Below, in pieces: positions 10,918 to 22,631 of a DNA stretch of 64,000 bases (positions are counted from its first letter, which is position 1; each line of letters starts with the position of its first letter). The DNA comes from Holothuria scabra. Lineage: Eukaryota > Echinodermata > Holothuroidea > Aspidochirotida > Holothuriidae. The stretch is from contig CM074193.1 in NCBI GenBank assembly GCA_037179385.1, positions 45,785,082 to 45,849,081 of the forward strand. Reading direction: 5' to 3'. A model generated the notes under the pieces. That model was given only the letters and a program-made list of their open reading frames with translations. It had not been told where the DNA came from and did not search any database. A program made the position numbers and the translations under genes.

Positions 10918-11510
10918 GATTGAAAAAACGTCTGCACATCACCCAGGATAAACCCAACCTGAACAAACAACAAACTAGAATGCTCTGTTCTACAATAAAA
11001 TACCTAAAAGGGCTACACTCCGCGTAATGCTCTGTGTCACTTTTTCATATTGTATTCGTCGGACCCGGAGAGATGCAAGCTGTTCTGCGAAGCATGTCGT
11101 ACTTTGGATTTTTTTCAATCATTTAATTTGCTGTCATCAAAGTAGTGGTATCCTGTGTGGTTTTGGAAATTCTTGTTTTAAAAAAGTGAATAGATTTTAT
11201 AACCATCTTAAAGTTTATGAACTATCGCTTTGTAGATGTGTGGGCAAATGTATTCAAATTAACCTTTTTTTGAAATTGCTATAGCTTCACAATTTATTGA
11301 ACATGTTGTATTGTAGTATAAGGTGAACGTAAATTGTTTTGAAGTTCGGTGTTTTGGCTATTCTATAAATTATTCAATTTATACTGTGCCCAGTATACTG
11401 TTGTTCATTCGTTATGAATGTTTGTAATCATTCAGCTTAAACTGTGATTAGTACCGCGTTCATTCTTTGTGAATGTTTGAAACGCTTGTTATATAAAGAA
11501 TCAATTCAAA

Positions 11511-12068
11511 ATGGCGTATCTGTCTTTCGTCGATTACATTGTTTTCTCACTATTTCTTTTGTTCTCGGCATCTGTGGGAATTTATCATGGCGTCAGAAGT
11601 AGGACACGACAATCTACAAGCGATTACCTCCTTGCAAGTCGTACAATGCACCCCCTTCCGGTTGGGATTTCCATCGCTGTTAGTCTCTTATCAGCCGTTT
11701 CATATCTCGGTACCCCTGCAGAAATTTACGTTCATGGCCCGGTATTCTGGTTGTGTTTCGCAGGGAACTTGATTGAAATGGTCATTGTTGCTAGTTCTTT
11801 CTGTCCTATCTATTATGAGTTGAAGATAACTAGTGTGTACGAATACCTTGACTTGAGATTTGGGAAACACGTAAGGTCCTGCGGTGCTGCCATTAACTTG
11901 CTTTACCTTTTTCTGTACATGGGCATAGTGATATATGCTCCCTCGTTAGCCCTAAATGCTGTGACGGGTCTTTCTCTCCAGGTCTCAATTATTTCTGTCG
12001 GAGTGGTTTGCACGTTTTACACAACCGTCGGTGGTATAAGGGCTGTGGTGTGGACGGATCTCTTCCAG
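11511..12068 (+). CDS. SLC5-family sodium/solute symporter, exon 1 (residues 1-186)
   Basis: N-terminal third of a sodium-coupled symporter of the plasma membrane, closest in feel to the SLC5A8/SLC5A12 monocarboxylate and SLC5A6 multivitamin transporters. The ATG has a good context (A at -3, G at +4). Residues 6-28 form transmembrane segment 1. SDYLLASRTMHPLPVGISIA and the AVSYLGTPAEIY stretch after it are the family's conserved TM1-TM2 region (Na+-site side). VYEYLDLRFG and the final GGIRAVVWTDLFQ are SLC5 signature segments. The exon ends CTCTTCCAG|GTAAGC in phase 0. The substrate cannot be fixed from sequence alone. Confidence 0.9.
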
Positions 12069-12080
12069 GTAAGCTAACAC

Positions 12081-12468
12081 CACGGACCAGTCCTATATAC
12101 ATGGACAGAGCATGTAAGGTGTACGTCCTATCGGTAGGTCGTCGCCACCAACTGAAACAAAAAAGGGCGCACCAAGATGGCCGCCATGAAGCTATAAATC
12201 ACCTGATTTAACAACGACAAAAGTTAAACTTGAATAGAAAACAATATCATATTCCTGCAATACGTGAAGTGATTTTGACCTTACCATGCCATATTTCGAA
12301 GATGTCTCAACTTTCTTGCAAGATCTGGGAATTGACTTGAGCAAGTCCAAACTTATACACAAAATCATAGCAGACAGCCATCTTGGTGCGCTTTTTCTCC
12401 CACTTACGGCAGTACGGTAGCGACAATCTTACGTGCAGTATGCTCTGTCCATGTACAGAAAGTCCGTG
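12081..12468. mobile_element. Foldback MITE (CACGGAC ends) 12 bp inside the splice donor
   Basis: Begins CACGGACC and ends GTCCGTG. The arms are long imperfect inverted repeats: ACATGGACAGAGCATG at 12100-12115 against the complement at about 12438-12455, and GCGCACCAAGATGGC at about 12168-12182 against GCCATCTTGGTGCGC at about 12377-12391. It is flanked by GCTAACAC (12073-12080) and GCTAAAAC (12469-12476), an 8-bp duplication with one mismatch. The left duplication overlaps intron bases +5 to +12. Confidence 0.7.
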
Positions 12469-12514
12469 GCTAAAACTTTAAAAACTGTTAAAAGTATTCA
12501 CTCGTCACTGACTC

Positions 12515-12715
12515 AAATCTACAATTACACCCTGGGCATAACAAAATTCTCAATTGGTACATCTCTTTGTTCTACAACAAGTTAAAAAACACAGAATAGC
12601 TCATTTTAACCAACATGCACAGGGAGTGTTTTGAATACACCTTAGGGCCTTGTATGCTCACCAGAATATGTGTTTAAGCAATAAACTAGGAAAGAATGTG
12701 TCTGGATGAGACGCG
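12515..12715. repeat. Decayed copy of the TTAA MITE
   Basis: Ordered words TCTCAATTGGTACATCTCTTTG, GGGAGTGTTTTGAATA, GCAATAAACTAGG and TGTCTGGATGAG follow the interior of the intact copy at 10612-10917 with substitutions and gaps. The ends are not clear. Confidence 0.5.
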
Positions 12716-12843
12716 GTTCTAGACTTTGTTATTTTGGGGGGTTGTGGCTTAAAAGGGGCTCGAAACGGCAGATTATATTTTGTTCTAACCATGAGAGTCA
12801 GCAGTGACAGGCTGATCTGGCTGATAATAAATACAGTACTATA

Positions 12844-14613
12844 CAGTGGTGTAGCTAGACAGTTTTTCAGGGGCAAGCACCCAAATTTTCATATTTTTTT
12901 TATTTTTTATTATTATTATTTTTTTAAGAGAACACTATTTCTCTGAGGACGTAATTTGCGGCGGGCAAAGCGAAACTTTGCCCTTTTTACGCAAATATTT
13001 GAAAATATGGAGTCGTGTTGGAGAAAAGTTTCGATTCTGGATTTCCTTTGTCAGGAAAAGTGAAAAGTTGGAGAATAACTGAAAAATCTGTATTTCTTAT
13101 TCGCAAGTCTGAGCTTGCACGGCGACCAAATATCGTTGCGGCTACTCAGTATTATCTACGGCCTACGAATTGAGGCTCTCCGACAACATTAAAAGTCAAG
13201 AGCTTATATTGGGGAAAATTTGGAATTTTATGAAAGAAAATTCCTGAAAATAGCACTGTAGTTGACGATGTCACTTGATTGATCTGGTGATTTTGTCATT
13301 TCCAGAGTTTTGAAAATTATAACACTAGGCCTACTGCTTTAGGAACTGCAAATTGCAGAGCTCGAAGCTCGCAGAAATTTTGGCATCTTTGAAACGGATC
13401 ATTACAAAAATGGAGCTTTTATGTGAGACATTTCGGAATTTGATGAAGAAGTTCGACTGTTGACCGACGTCACAAATGGCATTTTCCGAATTTTACTTTT
13501 CAGAGCCAGAAGGGCAAACGCCTCCTCCCCCCCCCCCCCCAGGTACATAACATATTCGACGTAATGGCCCATGTTAATCTCATGAACGGGCATTTTTATT
13601 TGAACAAATCATACAACTAAACATTACTGCAACCGGTCCTGTTCACTGACATTCATCTGTACTGAAGGAATTGACTAAAGAAGTTAGTAAAAAAGACTCA
13701 ATTTTATCTTTCAATATACTTGATCCGTCAACTCGATTTTATTAACGCTACCATGGATGCCACTTACAGCATCGGTCACCAAGTTTCTTATGACGCAATC
13801 AACCTATGAGATTTGGAGACTTAGACCACGGTTTCCCTAAATCACGACAGTACGAAGCCGAATGAATCACCCGAATTGGTGTTCACGTATCTACTGTATA
13901 GATTAGGGGAAGCAATCACTCATATTTTCCATTTTCCGTTTTAAACCGATGCACATTTCTTTTTTTATTACTTGTCGCGCGAAGCAAATGTTTTATTTTG
14001 GGTTTCTTTTCCTATACTACAGCAAGATCTTAATATTTCACAATTTCAGATGACGATCAGGCGTTAAAAGAGTGAATAGGAACGTCATTAGCGGCGCGCC
14101 GAAACTTTTGCCTATCGTAGGTATACGGATTGAGATTACTCCACCGCATTTAAAATTTTTCGCAACTTTGTTGTTCTGTAGAAAAATATTTGAAAATAGG
14201 AGATCATATAAGAAAAAACCGTAACTTATGAAAAACAAACACGGAAACAGTACATCTCTCATTTTTCGGTCTTTTTCTCATTTCCGGATTCGTCCGGGAA
14301 AATTTCCCAAACTTTGATTTGTTTTCAGTGTGAATATTTCCGTATTAGGGGGGTTGCAATATACTACGCCCAAAGCGTGTCGAAAATTTATTTTACTTTT
14401 CTTTAAAAGAAATATTACCAAAATATGCTTGAATTGGAGATAATACGGAATGTCATGAAGGAAAATTTTGGAAAACCGCAATGCAGTTGTACAGTGTTAT
14501 TTAATGTTGGATGTGGTGTCACATATCGGTTGCCAAATTTCCGGATTTTATTATTCAGAACCAGGGGTCAACAATCGCCCTCCTGTCTCACCCCTCCTGT
14601 AGCGGCTACGCCA
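12844..14613. repeat. Mosaic of hAT-type ends and repeated modules
   Basis: The left limit is CAGTGGTGTAGCTAG and the right limit is AGCGGCTACGCCACTG, both hAT-like, but the flanking 8-mers (GTACTATA, ATTATGTA) do not match, so they may belong to different insertions. Inside are two or three diverged copies of one module (about 13000-13320, 13380-13510 and 14290-14570), recognisable by GGAAAATTTGGAATTTTATG and by CATTTCCAGAGTTTTG-type words that also occur at 1600-1745. Confidence 0.4.
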
Positions 14614-17569
14614 CTGATTATGTAGCTTTTGAATTTGCATGTATATATGCCCAGGGAGCCGTAACAGCTCCCTGTTATGCCGTATACATGGGGTCGAACG
14701 TAAGAATGCAGCTTGGTAAGCTACGTTTCTGTACTCTATACAGTAGCGTTTTCGTCTACTTGTACCATGTAAATGCATGCAGTTAATCAATACGTAGTCC
14801 CTTCACGTGACATCAGTGGCGTGGTACACAAGTAATGAGAACACGCTTTAATCTTGCATGACGCATTGAGCTCTCGAAAAAATGAAGTAGTAGGCATACC
14901 GGTAATTTTCGCGAATAAGACTCAACCACCTGTGATCTGCGGAGAACTGGACTGGAGGTGGGGGTTGCTACATCAGCATGTATGTATATAGAAATTTTTT
15001 TCCAGTCCTCTATTTTTCAACATACGGAAATACAGCATTTACGTCTGTACACAACCTCGGGGAATTTTTTTTTTTAGGGGGAGGGTTGATTCCCCAAAGC
15101 CCCGCCCCCCGTAGAACCGCGCCAGGATGAGGATTAGTTCTAGACAGCTGTGGAAGAGGCTAGGAGTATGTTGGGGGATTGTAACTAATAGGATGATAAA
15201 AGATGATGCATATATGACGCTATAAAACATTTATCCCCCCCCCCCCCCCCCGCGTTTAAAATTTCGAAACGTGCTGAGCTATCAAAAAAGCCGTTCAGCA
15301 TTCAACTGTTCTAAACACTTTTCAAAACGGGGTGTTACCTAAACATTTGTACAAATCGGGGAAAATGTCTAGTAAATCGTTTAATCAGTGTTCGTTAGTC
15401 ACATGGTTTGGGTGTAATCATGAAATGCAAAACCTAAAGACCGCGATAACGAGGTAGGGATTGCATGTGGAAAAGACAACTGGGGACAGTTTCTCCATGA
15501 CCAATCTGGCCCTCCATTCAAGGACATTGGCGACTCCTAAGTGCTGAAGAATCAAATAAAACTATATCTTTCGCACAGGCAGTCCCTTTCAAAACCCCAA
15601 ATAAGCTAGAGACTGGACCCTTGATGTACGTCAAAACTACTCGCAAATGTGCCAACAACACACCAAGTCGTTAGGTACCACAGTAACCCAAACTATGATT
15701 GTGTATAAGAGTAAGGCTTCATGCAATAACGACATAGTGGTAATTTTCTTGGACTAAAGCAGTCACTATAGTTTGAATTAATATAGCAGTGTATTCTATA
15801 GACGAATCCGAGCAGCTAGTGAAGGCGGTCATCAGTGGGGTGCCGGTGCGTCAATCTTAAAGGAAAATTCTGTTTGTTTTGCAAGAAAAATTGCTCCTTT
15901 TTAAACTAATATTCATTGACACAGTGTGATAAATTATTTAGAAATAAGGCAGTAAGGTGGTCTTCTTTTCAAGAAATAAGTTTCCAACTGCTACTGTCCA
16001 ACAGAGAGAAATTCAGTTGCTTGTTACTCAAGGATAATTTCTTCACCCAAACTTTAAACTTTTCAAATGATGCAACGTCCATGTCTCTTCTTGCGCATGC
16101 TGAGTATTTTGAAGAGATGTAGCTATTGCTCGGGTTAAATGATTAAGACTGAATTGTTGAATAGTGTCTGAGCCATTTTCTTTGTACTCTTTTTTGGAGC
16201 ATTTAAAACACAATATTTGCCTTTAAATCGTCTCAATTTTATTGTTTGTACGCAATTCCACAAAGTCAAGTTTAGTGAGGTATTTTTTTACAACCATCCA
16301 AGATACAGGTAATCTAAAAATATTTAAGATTAAAACTGATGGACCCCATTTATGGCCGACAAAATTAGACTCTTACTTGGCTGCTCGGATTAGTCTATAT
16401 CATGAATGGATTGTGAGAATCATGTGACATTATTATTTTGTCTCTAAATTTTGAAATTGGGGAGAAGTAACTCATTGTTTTCCCCTGTATGTGTATAATT
16501 TAAGTCCGAATGTATCATTGGAAATATTTGGAAGAGAAATAAAAACAAATTTGCGAGATTCAGTTACATTGAATATGTACTTCTCGAGATATCAGCAAAT
16601 GAAGTTACTTAGATTTGTGTTCCACTGAGTTTCAGGGCAGCAAAGATAAATATCACTCCCTCACATTGACAAGGTATGCTTTGTCACCCTTTGCTTTTTG
16701 AGACCCTTGTGTTGACCTTGACGTTAATAGTAATAGGACCTCCCCATGAGAATTGCAAAGTTGGAAAAGTTCTCAGGTCACTTACGCAGTCACATTTTGA
16801 TAATATGGGACTGTTAAAGAAAAAATAAACTTTTAAATTTAAAGAAAAACAAAAGACCTTCTACTAATGTGGGGATATGATGTCATGTGTGCTTGCTCCA
16901 AGTTCACTGTTTGCTGAAAATGTGACAACTTTACTTGCTCATATCTTGAGAACCACACATCCGATTTCAATGCAATTTCAACAAAATGCTTAGAATTGGT
17001 ACCCTTGATATTGAAACTTGATATGACCTTAAAACTCTTCTTTTAAGGCCTAGTTATAGTACCATAACAACAGCACGACCTAACAAACTGTGCAAAAGTA
17101 GTGTTTCAGAATTTTATAACCCTGTTAAGTTTAGAAGAAACTGAAAAAAGTTCAATTCCGTAAACCCTCACATCAAATATCCTTTTACTTAGTATGCAAC
17201 TAAAACAAATATATGGCAGCATGATGGTATCGTATAATTCGAATTCTTTACAATAATTCCATCGCTGTTTTCAAAATGTGGTAATGTACGAATAAAGAAG
17301 GGGAATATTTATATTTAATAGTGATCATTCTCACGTCCAGTAAGGGAACAGGTCTCGTAGCCAGGGGACAGGGGGACATTCCCCCCCCCCCCACCTCAAT
17401 CTTAGCATTCATGAGTGCTTCCTTCAAAGACCCACCCCTCATATCGGAGATTAGGCCCTTCAGTTGATCCCCTTCCCCAATACTGCTTACACCATTGGGC
17501 TCGTAGCCTGCACAGCAGGAAAATAACCAAATAGCCTCCTGGTGCAAAATGTTTTCTATTGGAATGTAT

Positions 17570-17820
17570 CAAATTGTTTTAAGGTAAAGAGCAGCCCCCC
17601 CCCCAAACTTATTTTGAAGAAAAATCTAAATAGCACAATTTTTGTCATATTTCTCTTCAAAGTATCTTTCATTGCATTGTAAGGTTCAACTATTGCATAT
17701 TCAAGATAAACCAAACAGCTTTTTCTAGTAAATTTCACATTTGAATGGAAAGAACATTGTCACATGACTCCTAACAGCCAATCATGAAACTGGAAAGTTT
17801 ACCACACTATTTCAGTTTAG
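17570..17820. repeat. Dispersed repeat, copy 2 of 3
   Basis: Same family as about 9330-9580 and 63260-63450; this copy shows TTGCATATTCAAGATAAACC, TTTCACATTTGAATGGA, CACATGACTCCTAACAGCC and AATCATGAAAC in the same order. Confidence 0.6.
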
Positions 17821-18202
17821 GATGACTGCTCTTGCCATTTAAAAACGATGACATTTTGCAGTTTTCCATCGGATTGTTATGCTATAGAAAAGCAGGTCCA
17901 TAGCATGACAATCTATTGGAATGGGTAGGGGGAGATGCATTATCCAGGGGCTTTTCGAGGGTGGTAATTCTTTAAATTTATATTGTGCTGAAGTCAATGA
18001 CAATCTATCTAATGGAGAATTTCAGGGACTTCTCCGTCTTTCCCTGCCCCCCGTAACTTCGGAACCCCACCCGAATTGGTGAAGGGATTGGATAAAGAAC
18101 GCCTTAAAGAAGTCATTTACTTTTTGATATGAAACCATACATCTTTATAATATTAATTTAATATTAATTTCAGGTCAACAATTATTTGTATTTCTTTGAC
18201 AG

Positions 18203-19456
18203 AGTTTTCTGTTTATAGCTGGAACTGTCATCACAATCATAGCTTGTACCGTCCATGTCGGTGGACTTGGTGAAGTCTTTCGGATAAATATCAGAGATGG
18301 CCGAGACAGGTTCTTTGACTTTCGCTTGGACCCAACCATTCGTCATACTACCTGGTCAGTAATCATCGGTATTGGAGTGCTACACACTGCGTATTTCAGT
18401 ACAAACCAAATCATTGTTCAAAGATTCATGGCATGCCGAACACTCTTCGGGGCCAAAGTTGCTTTATACATTGGCTCTATTTTAGCTTCGTTGATATTGA
18501 TTTTGTTATGCCTCGATGGGATATGTCTTTACGCCTTCTTCGCTGGATGCGATCCGGTTACTGAGGGGAAGGTCCAGAAGGCAGACCAACTCATGGCCTA
18601 CGTAATTATGGAAATATTCCGGGACGCACCTGGAATGGGAGGGTTACTTATCTCGGCCGTTTTCAGCGCAAGTTTGAGTACCATCTCCTCTGGGATCAAT
18701 GCCCTTACGGCGCTGATCAGCCAGGATGTTTTAGGTACTTTTCTTCCAGGGCTAAGTGACCTAAAGCGATCTGTACTACTTAGGATTGCTTCTGTTCTAT
18801 TAGGCATTTTGACAATAATTTTGGCATTTTTGGCGTCTTCGATGGGCGGGCTTTTGACCATGACCTTAAGTCTAGCCGGGGTTTTGAACGGACCTGTTTT
18901 TGGCGTATTTTGCCTAGGGATATTCATTCCATGGGCCAATTCTAAAGGGGCCAGTATCGGCCTATTCATTGGCGCTGCTATTGGAATGTGGATTACTATT
19001 GGCGCGAGAGTGTATCCTCCAGTTTTGAGCGACCCACCCCTTTTTGTAGATCAATGTATGACGAACCTTACAAATCAAACTGCAGCACTCTTGCTTGCAA
19101 CATCGAAACCGCTGACCCCGTCCCATTCTACTGAACTGATAATCCCTATTATTGATATGAAATCTTCCACACCTGCTATAGCTAGTTTTTACTCCCTGTC
19201 ATATACATACTATTCCCTAATCTCATGTGTCACTACCATTATAGTTGGGGTAATCTGTAGTTTTCTTACCCATCCGACTGATCCACGTAGCATCGATTCA
19301 AAACTTCTCAGTCCATGGGCAAGAAAGATTGCTATGTGGGGGTTTACCCAAAAGCCATTGGGAGATAGAAAACAGAAAAAAGGAATGAAAAATATTGACA
19401 CTGAAATCGAGAGGGATGATAGTGAACATTTGAAACTTGAAGTAAGGGAAAATTAG
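18203..19456 (+). CDS. SLC5-family sodium/solute symporter, exon 2 (residues 187-603)
   Basis: The acceptor TTTGACAG|AGTTTTCTG continues the frame of exon 1, giving DLFQ-SFLFIAG across the join. It carries the remaining transmembrane helices: an STNQIIVQRFMACRT signature (N-Q-x-x-V-Q-R), the Na+-site helix SASLSTISSGINALTA (the S-T-x-S-S-x-x-N pattern), and SLAGVLNGPVFGVFCLGIF. A glycosylatable extracellular loop follows with NLT and NQT, then a last helix and a charged cytosolic tail ending at TAG 19454-19456. At 603 residues it is within the family's usual size. The family is normally split into many exons in vertebrates, so two coding exons is intron-poor. Confidence 0.92.
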   Translation, partial: SFLFIAGTVITIIACTVHVGGLGEVFRINIRDGRDRFFDFRLDPTIRHTTWSVIIGIGVLHTAYFSTNQIIVQRFMACRTLFGAKVALYIGSILASLILILLCLDGICLYAFFAGCDPVTEGKVQKADQLMAYVIMEIFRDAPGMGGLLISAVFSASLSTISSGINALTALISQDVLGTFLPGLSDLKRSVLLRIASVLLGILTIILAFLASSMGGLLTMTLSLAGVLNGPVFGVFCLGIFIPWANSKGASIGLFIGAAIGMWITIGARVYPPVLSDPPLFVDQCMTNLTNQTAALLLATSKPLTPSHSTELIIPIIDMKSSTPAIASFYSLSYTYYSLISCVTTIIVGVICSFLTHPTDPRSIDSKLLSPWARKIAMWGFTQKPLGDRKQKKGMKNIDTEIERDDSEHLKLEVREN

Positions 19457-19558
19457 TTAATTAAACCTTTAGTTCTGTGAATTAAATTAACTCCTTTAAC
19501 AACCTTTGTTTTTTCAATAGATCTCAATAGGATGGGGAAGCCCGTGATGCCTCAACCA

Positions 19559-19564
19559 AATAAA
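19559..19564 (+). terminator. Candidate polyadenylation signal of the SLC5 gene
   Basis: AATAAA 102 bp after the stop codon, in CAACCAAATAAAATATCG. It is the first canonical hexamer downstream of the gene. Confidence 0.55.
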
Positions 19565-20125
19565 ATATCGCATAGTAACATAATAGAGCGATATTCAGGC
19601 AAGAAAGTAAATTTACTCAAAAAGGAAGCCCCCCCCCCCCCCCAAAAAAAAAAAAGAAAAGAAAAAGAACGAGGCCCATTCATCACTCCCAACGAAAGTG
19701 GAAAGTTCACCCCAAAATGAGTAATACTTCACACACGTGGAATGAAATATCACTTTGTTTGGTAGGAATTTTCACTCGACCCTGGGCGAGTGAGGGATGA
19801 TCACTAATCACTAATCACATGCACTCTTTTTGGAGTAAATTAAGCTGCTTTTTGAATTAAGCTCTCTTGGTTATAAGATCAGTCCAAAATGTTTCCAGAG
19901 CATTTCGTGTCAAGATTAGCTCCTGCATTCCAAGGAATGCATGTAGTCTTATCATTTTTGTTGCAATAAGTAGGCAAGTGGTCAAAGCACTTTTAGTTAA
20001 TTATATCATGCCATTTTTGTGTCATGTACAAAAAAATTTGGCCAGGTCAAAACATATCAATGCTCTCAGAGTGCATCAAATCGATCTTCCCCCTGGACAC
20101 TAACAGGAAACTTGAATCCAACCCT

Positions 20126-20441
20126 GGTACCCCTAGCCGATTGTGCTAAGGGTTTGTGCAGACGCCCCCTCCCAAAATATCCAAGGCTGATCGCCGTGCC
20201 TGTGGTTTTTCACCTACGCGTACCGCTCTGTTGTTATTCTGGAGCAGGGTTTGACCTGTGAGTTGTTGGCAACTCCCTGGTTTGACACTCCTAGCCGATT
20301 GCGCAAAGCGTTTATGCAGACGCTCCCTCCCACAATATCCAAGGCAGATCGTCGTCCCTGTGTTTTTTCATCTACGCGTACCGCCGCGTTGTTTTTCTGG
20401 CGCAGGGTTTGACCTGTGAGTTGTTGGAAACTCCCTGGTTT
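20126..20441. repeat. Two-unit 158-bp tandem duplication
   Basis: CTAGCCGATTG recurs 158 bp apart (about 20133 and 20291), as do TCTACGCGTACCGC-type and GGGTTTGACCTGTGAGTTG words. The two units differ at scattered bases, so the duplication is not very recent. Confidence 0.8.
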
Positions 20442-22021
20442 CACATAAAAGGGCACATACGGTTTAATTGTTAATTTTAGGCTGACAGAATGAATCAGGC
20501 TATGAAACTTGCTTCTTAAAATGCCTTGAAAGTTTCAAGTGACACAAAAAGTGTAACCCTTTGACTTATTGCGGAATACTGCTCCCTGAAGAAACTTTGA
20601 ACTGGTCTACTGACCGGAATCCGGGGACTTCGGAGACTCCGTAACTGTTAGCCAAAATGACAGAATTGTTCACGGATGTCAGTGTCGGTAACACACTGTA
20701 GAACAACCCGGTAATACACTGTAGAACAACCCGCATTGTCACCTTGCAGCGTTATTGTAGTGATTGCAGTAACTTGCTCGTTGCTATCATAATAAATGAA
20801 ATCCATTTATAATAACAAAAATCGTTAATGATTACAAATTCATTTATAATTGTAGTAATTTTGTCATGGTATTTTATTCGTGGTATAATAAATTCTGTTT
20901 CATTCAAGACAGATGTAATATTCTAATTCTGAATTTCTGTACTGTTTCAAGAAACGAAGTTCCAGATCGCGGAATCCCCCAGTTACCATCCATATCCTGT
21001 AAAAAAGTTTCCCCTTTGCCCTGAATCCCATCCGGACACTTTCGATGACCCAGACACATATGCTCAAACTCCCGTTTTTACAGCTTAGTACCAAAACCCC
21101 TCCCCTGTGGGTTGGGGGTTGTTGAATATGTCCACGGTAGTTCCCGCCTCCGACGTAAGTGGTAACTAAAGGGAAGAACCTGCGACGTATTTGAACTGTA
21201 TTAGAAGCCAAACTTAGACTTGACCGTATTTGTAACCGTATTAAACCGTATCAAACAGGATCATAAGCAACTGAAACAATTCTATATGAGTATCAACCGT
21301 TAGAAACAATTAATAACTGTACACAGGGCAAGCCCTAAAATTTGTCATGAAGGGCAAATCCTAGACTTGGCCAAGTCTCTCGTGAGTGTCAGTTCCGCGG
21401 GGAGCTGCCAACTTTCTCTAAAAAATCCCCTACTTCAGCATATCGTATTTTCCTTTTTTCTAATAATACGCCCTCTATTGGTCAATTCATTGTATCGCTT
21501 CTCTCGTTGACAAGCAATACAATGAATAGGCCGATAGATGGCGTGTTAGAAGAAGGCAAATACGGTTTGCTGTTCTGTGCTGAAGTACTGGATTTTGTAG
21601 AGGTAGTGGTTGTCAGCTCCCCGGGGAACACTAACGAGAGACTTTGCCAAGTCTAGGCAAATCCACGCTATATCACAACTCTGCTTATAGCAGGACACAT
21701 AGAGTATATTCCGCGGTTGCTGGCTGTTCAAGCCGACTTTGACCGTCTGATTAGGTCCCAAACAACTGAACAAGGTACATTCTGCGTGCAATATAGAAAG
21801 TGCTACACGGACAAAACTTAATATGCACGCACATGTTCCTGCGCATGCTCTGTGCCAACCCTGACAACCAGTGACGTTAGCATGAATGAGTCTCATTGTG
21901 TTTAATGAGAATGCATCAACAATAGAGGTTATGCACGTGACGTCAGCGCGTTTCACTGGATTGAAATGATCAAAGGCAGTCGTTTTGTTACCGAAAGACG
22001 CTCACAACAACACCTTAGTAA

Positions 22022-22262
22022 CAATGGCGGAGCTACCATATAGAGGGGGCGGTCGCCCCCCCCCCCCCCTTGACGGACTCGAATTGCCTGCCAGCGTTCT
22101 TTTTACTTTTTTACCGTATTGAAGCATATGTATCTACCTACATAAAAGAACAAACAGCCTATTTTTCGCCCCTCTGACCAAATATTCTTGCCCTACAAAT
22201 TTTGAAGCGCCCCTACAGGCCATTCTTGCCACCTCTGACTGAATTCCCTTCCTCTGCCACTG
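22022..22262. mobile_element. hAT-type MITE with perfect 8-bp target duplication
   Basis: Begins CAATGGCGGAGCTACC and ends CCTCTGCCACTG, flanked on both sides by CTTAGTAA (22014-22021 and 22263-22270). A C-run of about 13 lies near the left end. It is 241 bp with no coding capacity. Confidence 0.8.
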
Positions 22263-22537
22263 CTTAGTAACAGTTGTTTTAAAACTGACTCCTGGATCGA
22301 AAAATAAAGAGATGAGCAACGCAGTGACGTAGGTGCATAAGCCCTATAAATAGAATATATCAGTCAGAGCTCACCTAAGTTACAAGCAAGAATTGATCCC
22401 CGTATGTGTACAAGGGAGTGGCCACATGGTCAAGATGTTGATGGCATCTGCTTAGCAGACTGTTGGACCTCTTGGTGGTCTTGTTCCTATCCGGGTCATA
22501 ACTTTTTTATCATTAAGCTGCCCGATGACAACTACAT

Positions 22538-22631
22538 GCTATAGCGCCAGCTTCAAGCTATAGCGCCAGCTTCAAGCTATAGCGCCAGCTTCAAGCTATA
22601 GCGCCAGCTTCATGTTATAGTGCCAGCTTTT
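22538..22631. repeat. 19-bp minisatellite, about five units
   Basis: GCTATAGCGCCAGCTTCAA is repeated head to tail four times almost perfectly, with a fifth diverged unit (GTTATAGTGCCAGC). There are no spacers, so it is not a CRISPR array. Confidence 0.9.

Larger units (their letters stand above)
8236..11510. other. 3' UTR and intergenic stretch without a gene
   Basis: No further coding region is supported. The content is repeats: a dispersed repeat at about 9330-9580, an hAT-like element at 9629-9801, and a TTAA-flanked MITE at 10612-10917. The short ORFs at 10185-11284 have no protein features and partly lie in the MITE. Confidence 0.55.
12069..18202 (+). other. Single 6.1-kb intron of the SLC5 gene
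   Basis: Starts GTAAGC and ends TTTCTTTGACAG. It is packed with repeat relics: the CACGGAC element (12081-12468), a decayed TTAA MITE (about 12515-12715), a repeat mosaic (12844-14613), C-runs at about 13526, 15236 and 17381, and a dispersed repeat (17570-17820). I see no coding exon: the joined exons already make a full-length family member. Confidence 0.75.

Noticed and set aside
11492..11497. TATAAA just upstream of the SLC5 start codon
   Set aside because: Only 14 bp before the ATG, so a TATA-driven start would fall inside the coding region; probably chance in AT-rich sequence.
18598..18969. 123-codon minus-strand ORF inside SLC5 exon 2
   Set aside because: Shadow of the symporter reading frame; no features of its own.
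21546..21956. 136-codon minus-strand ORF
   Set aside because: Longest unexplained ORF in the gene-free stretch, but with no recognisable domain, no start context and no sign of splicing partners; left as chance.
22538..22631. Regular short repeats resembling a CRISPR array
   Set aside because: Units are contiguous with no unique spacers, and the window is eukaryotic; it is a minisatellite.
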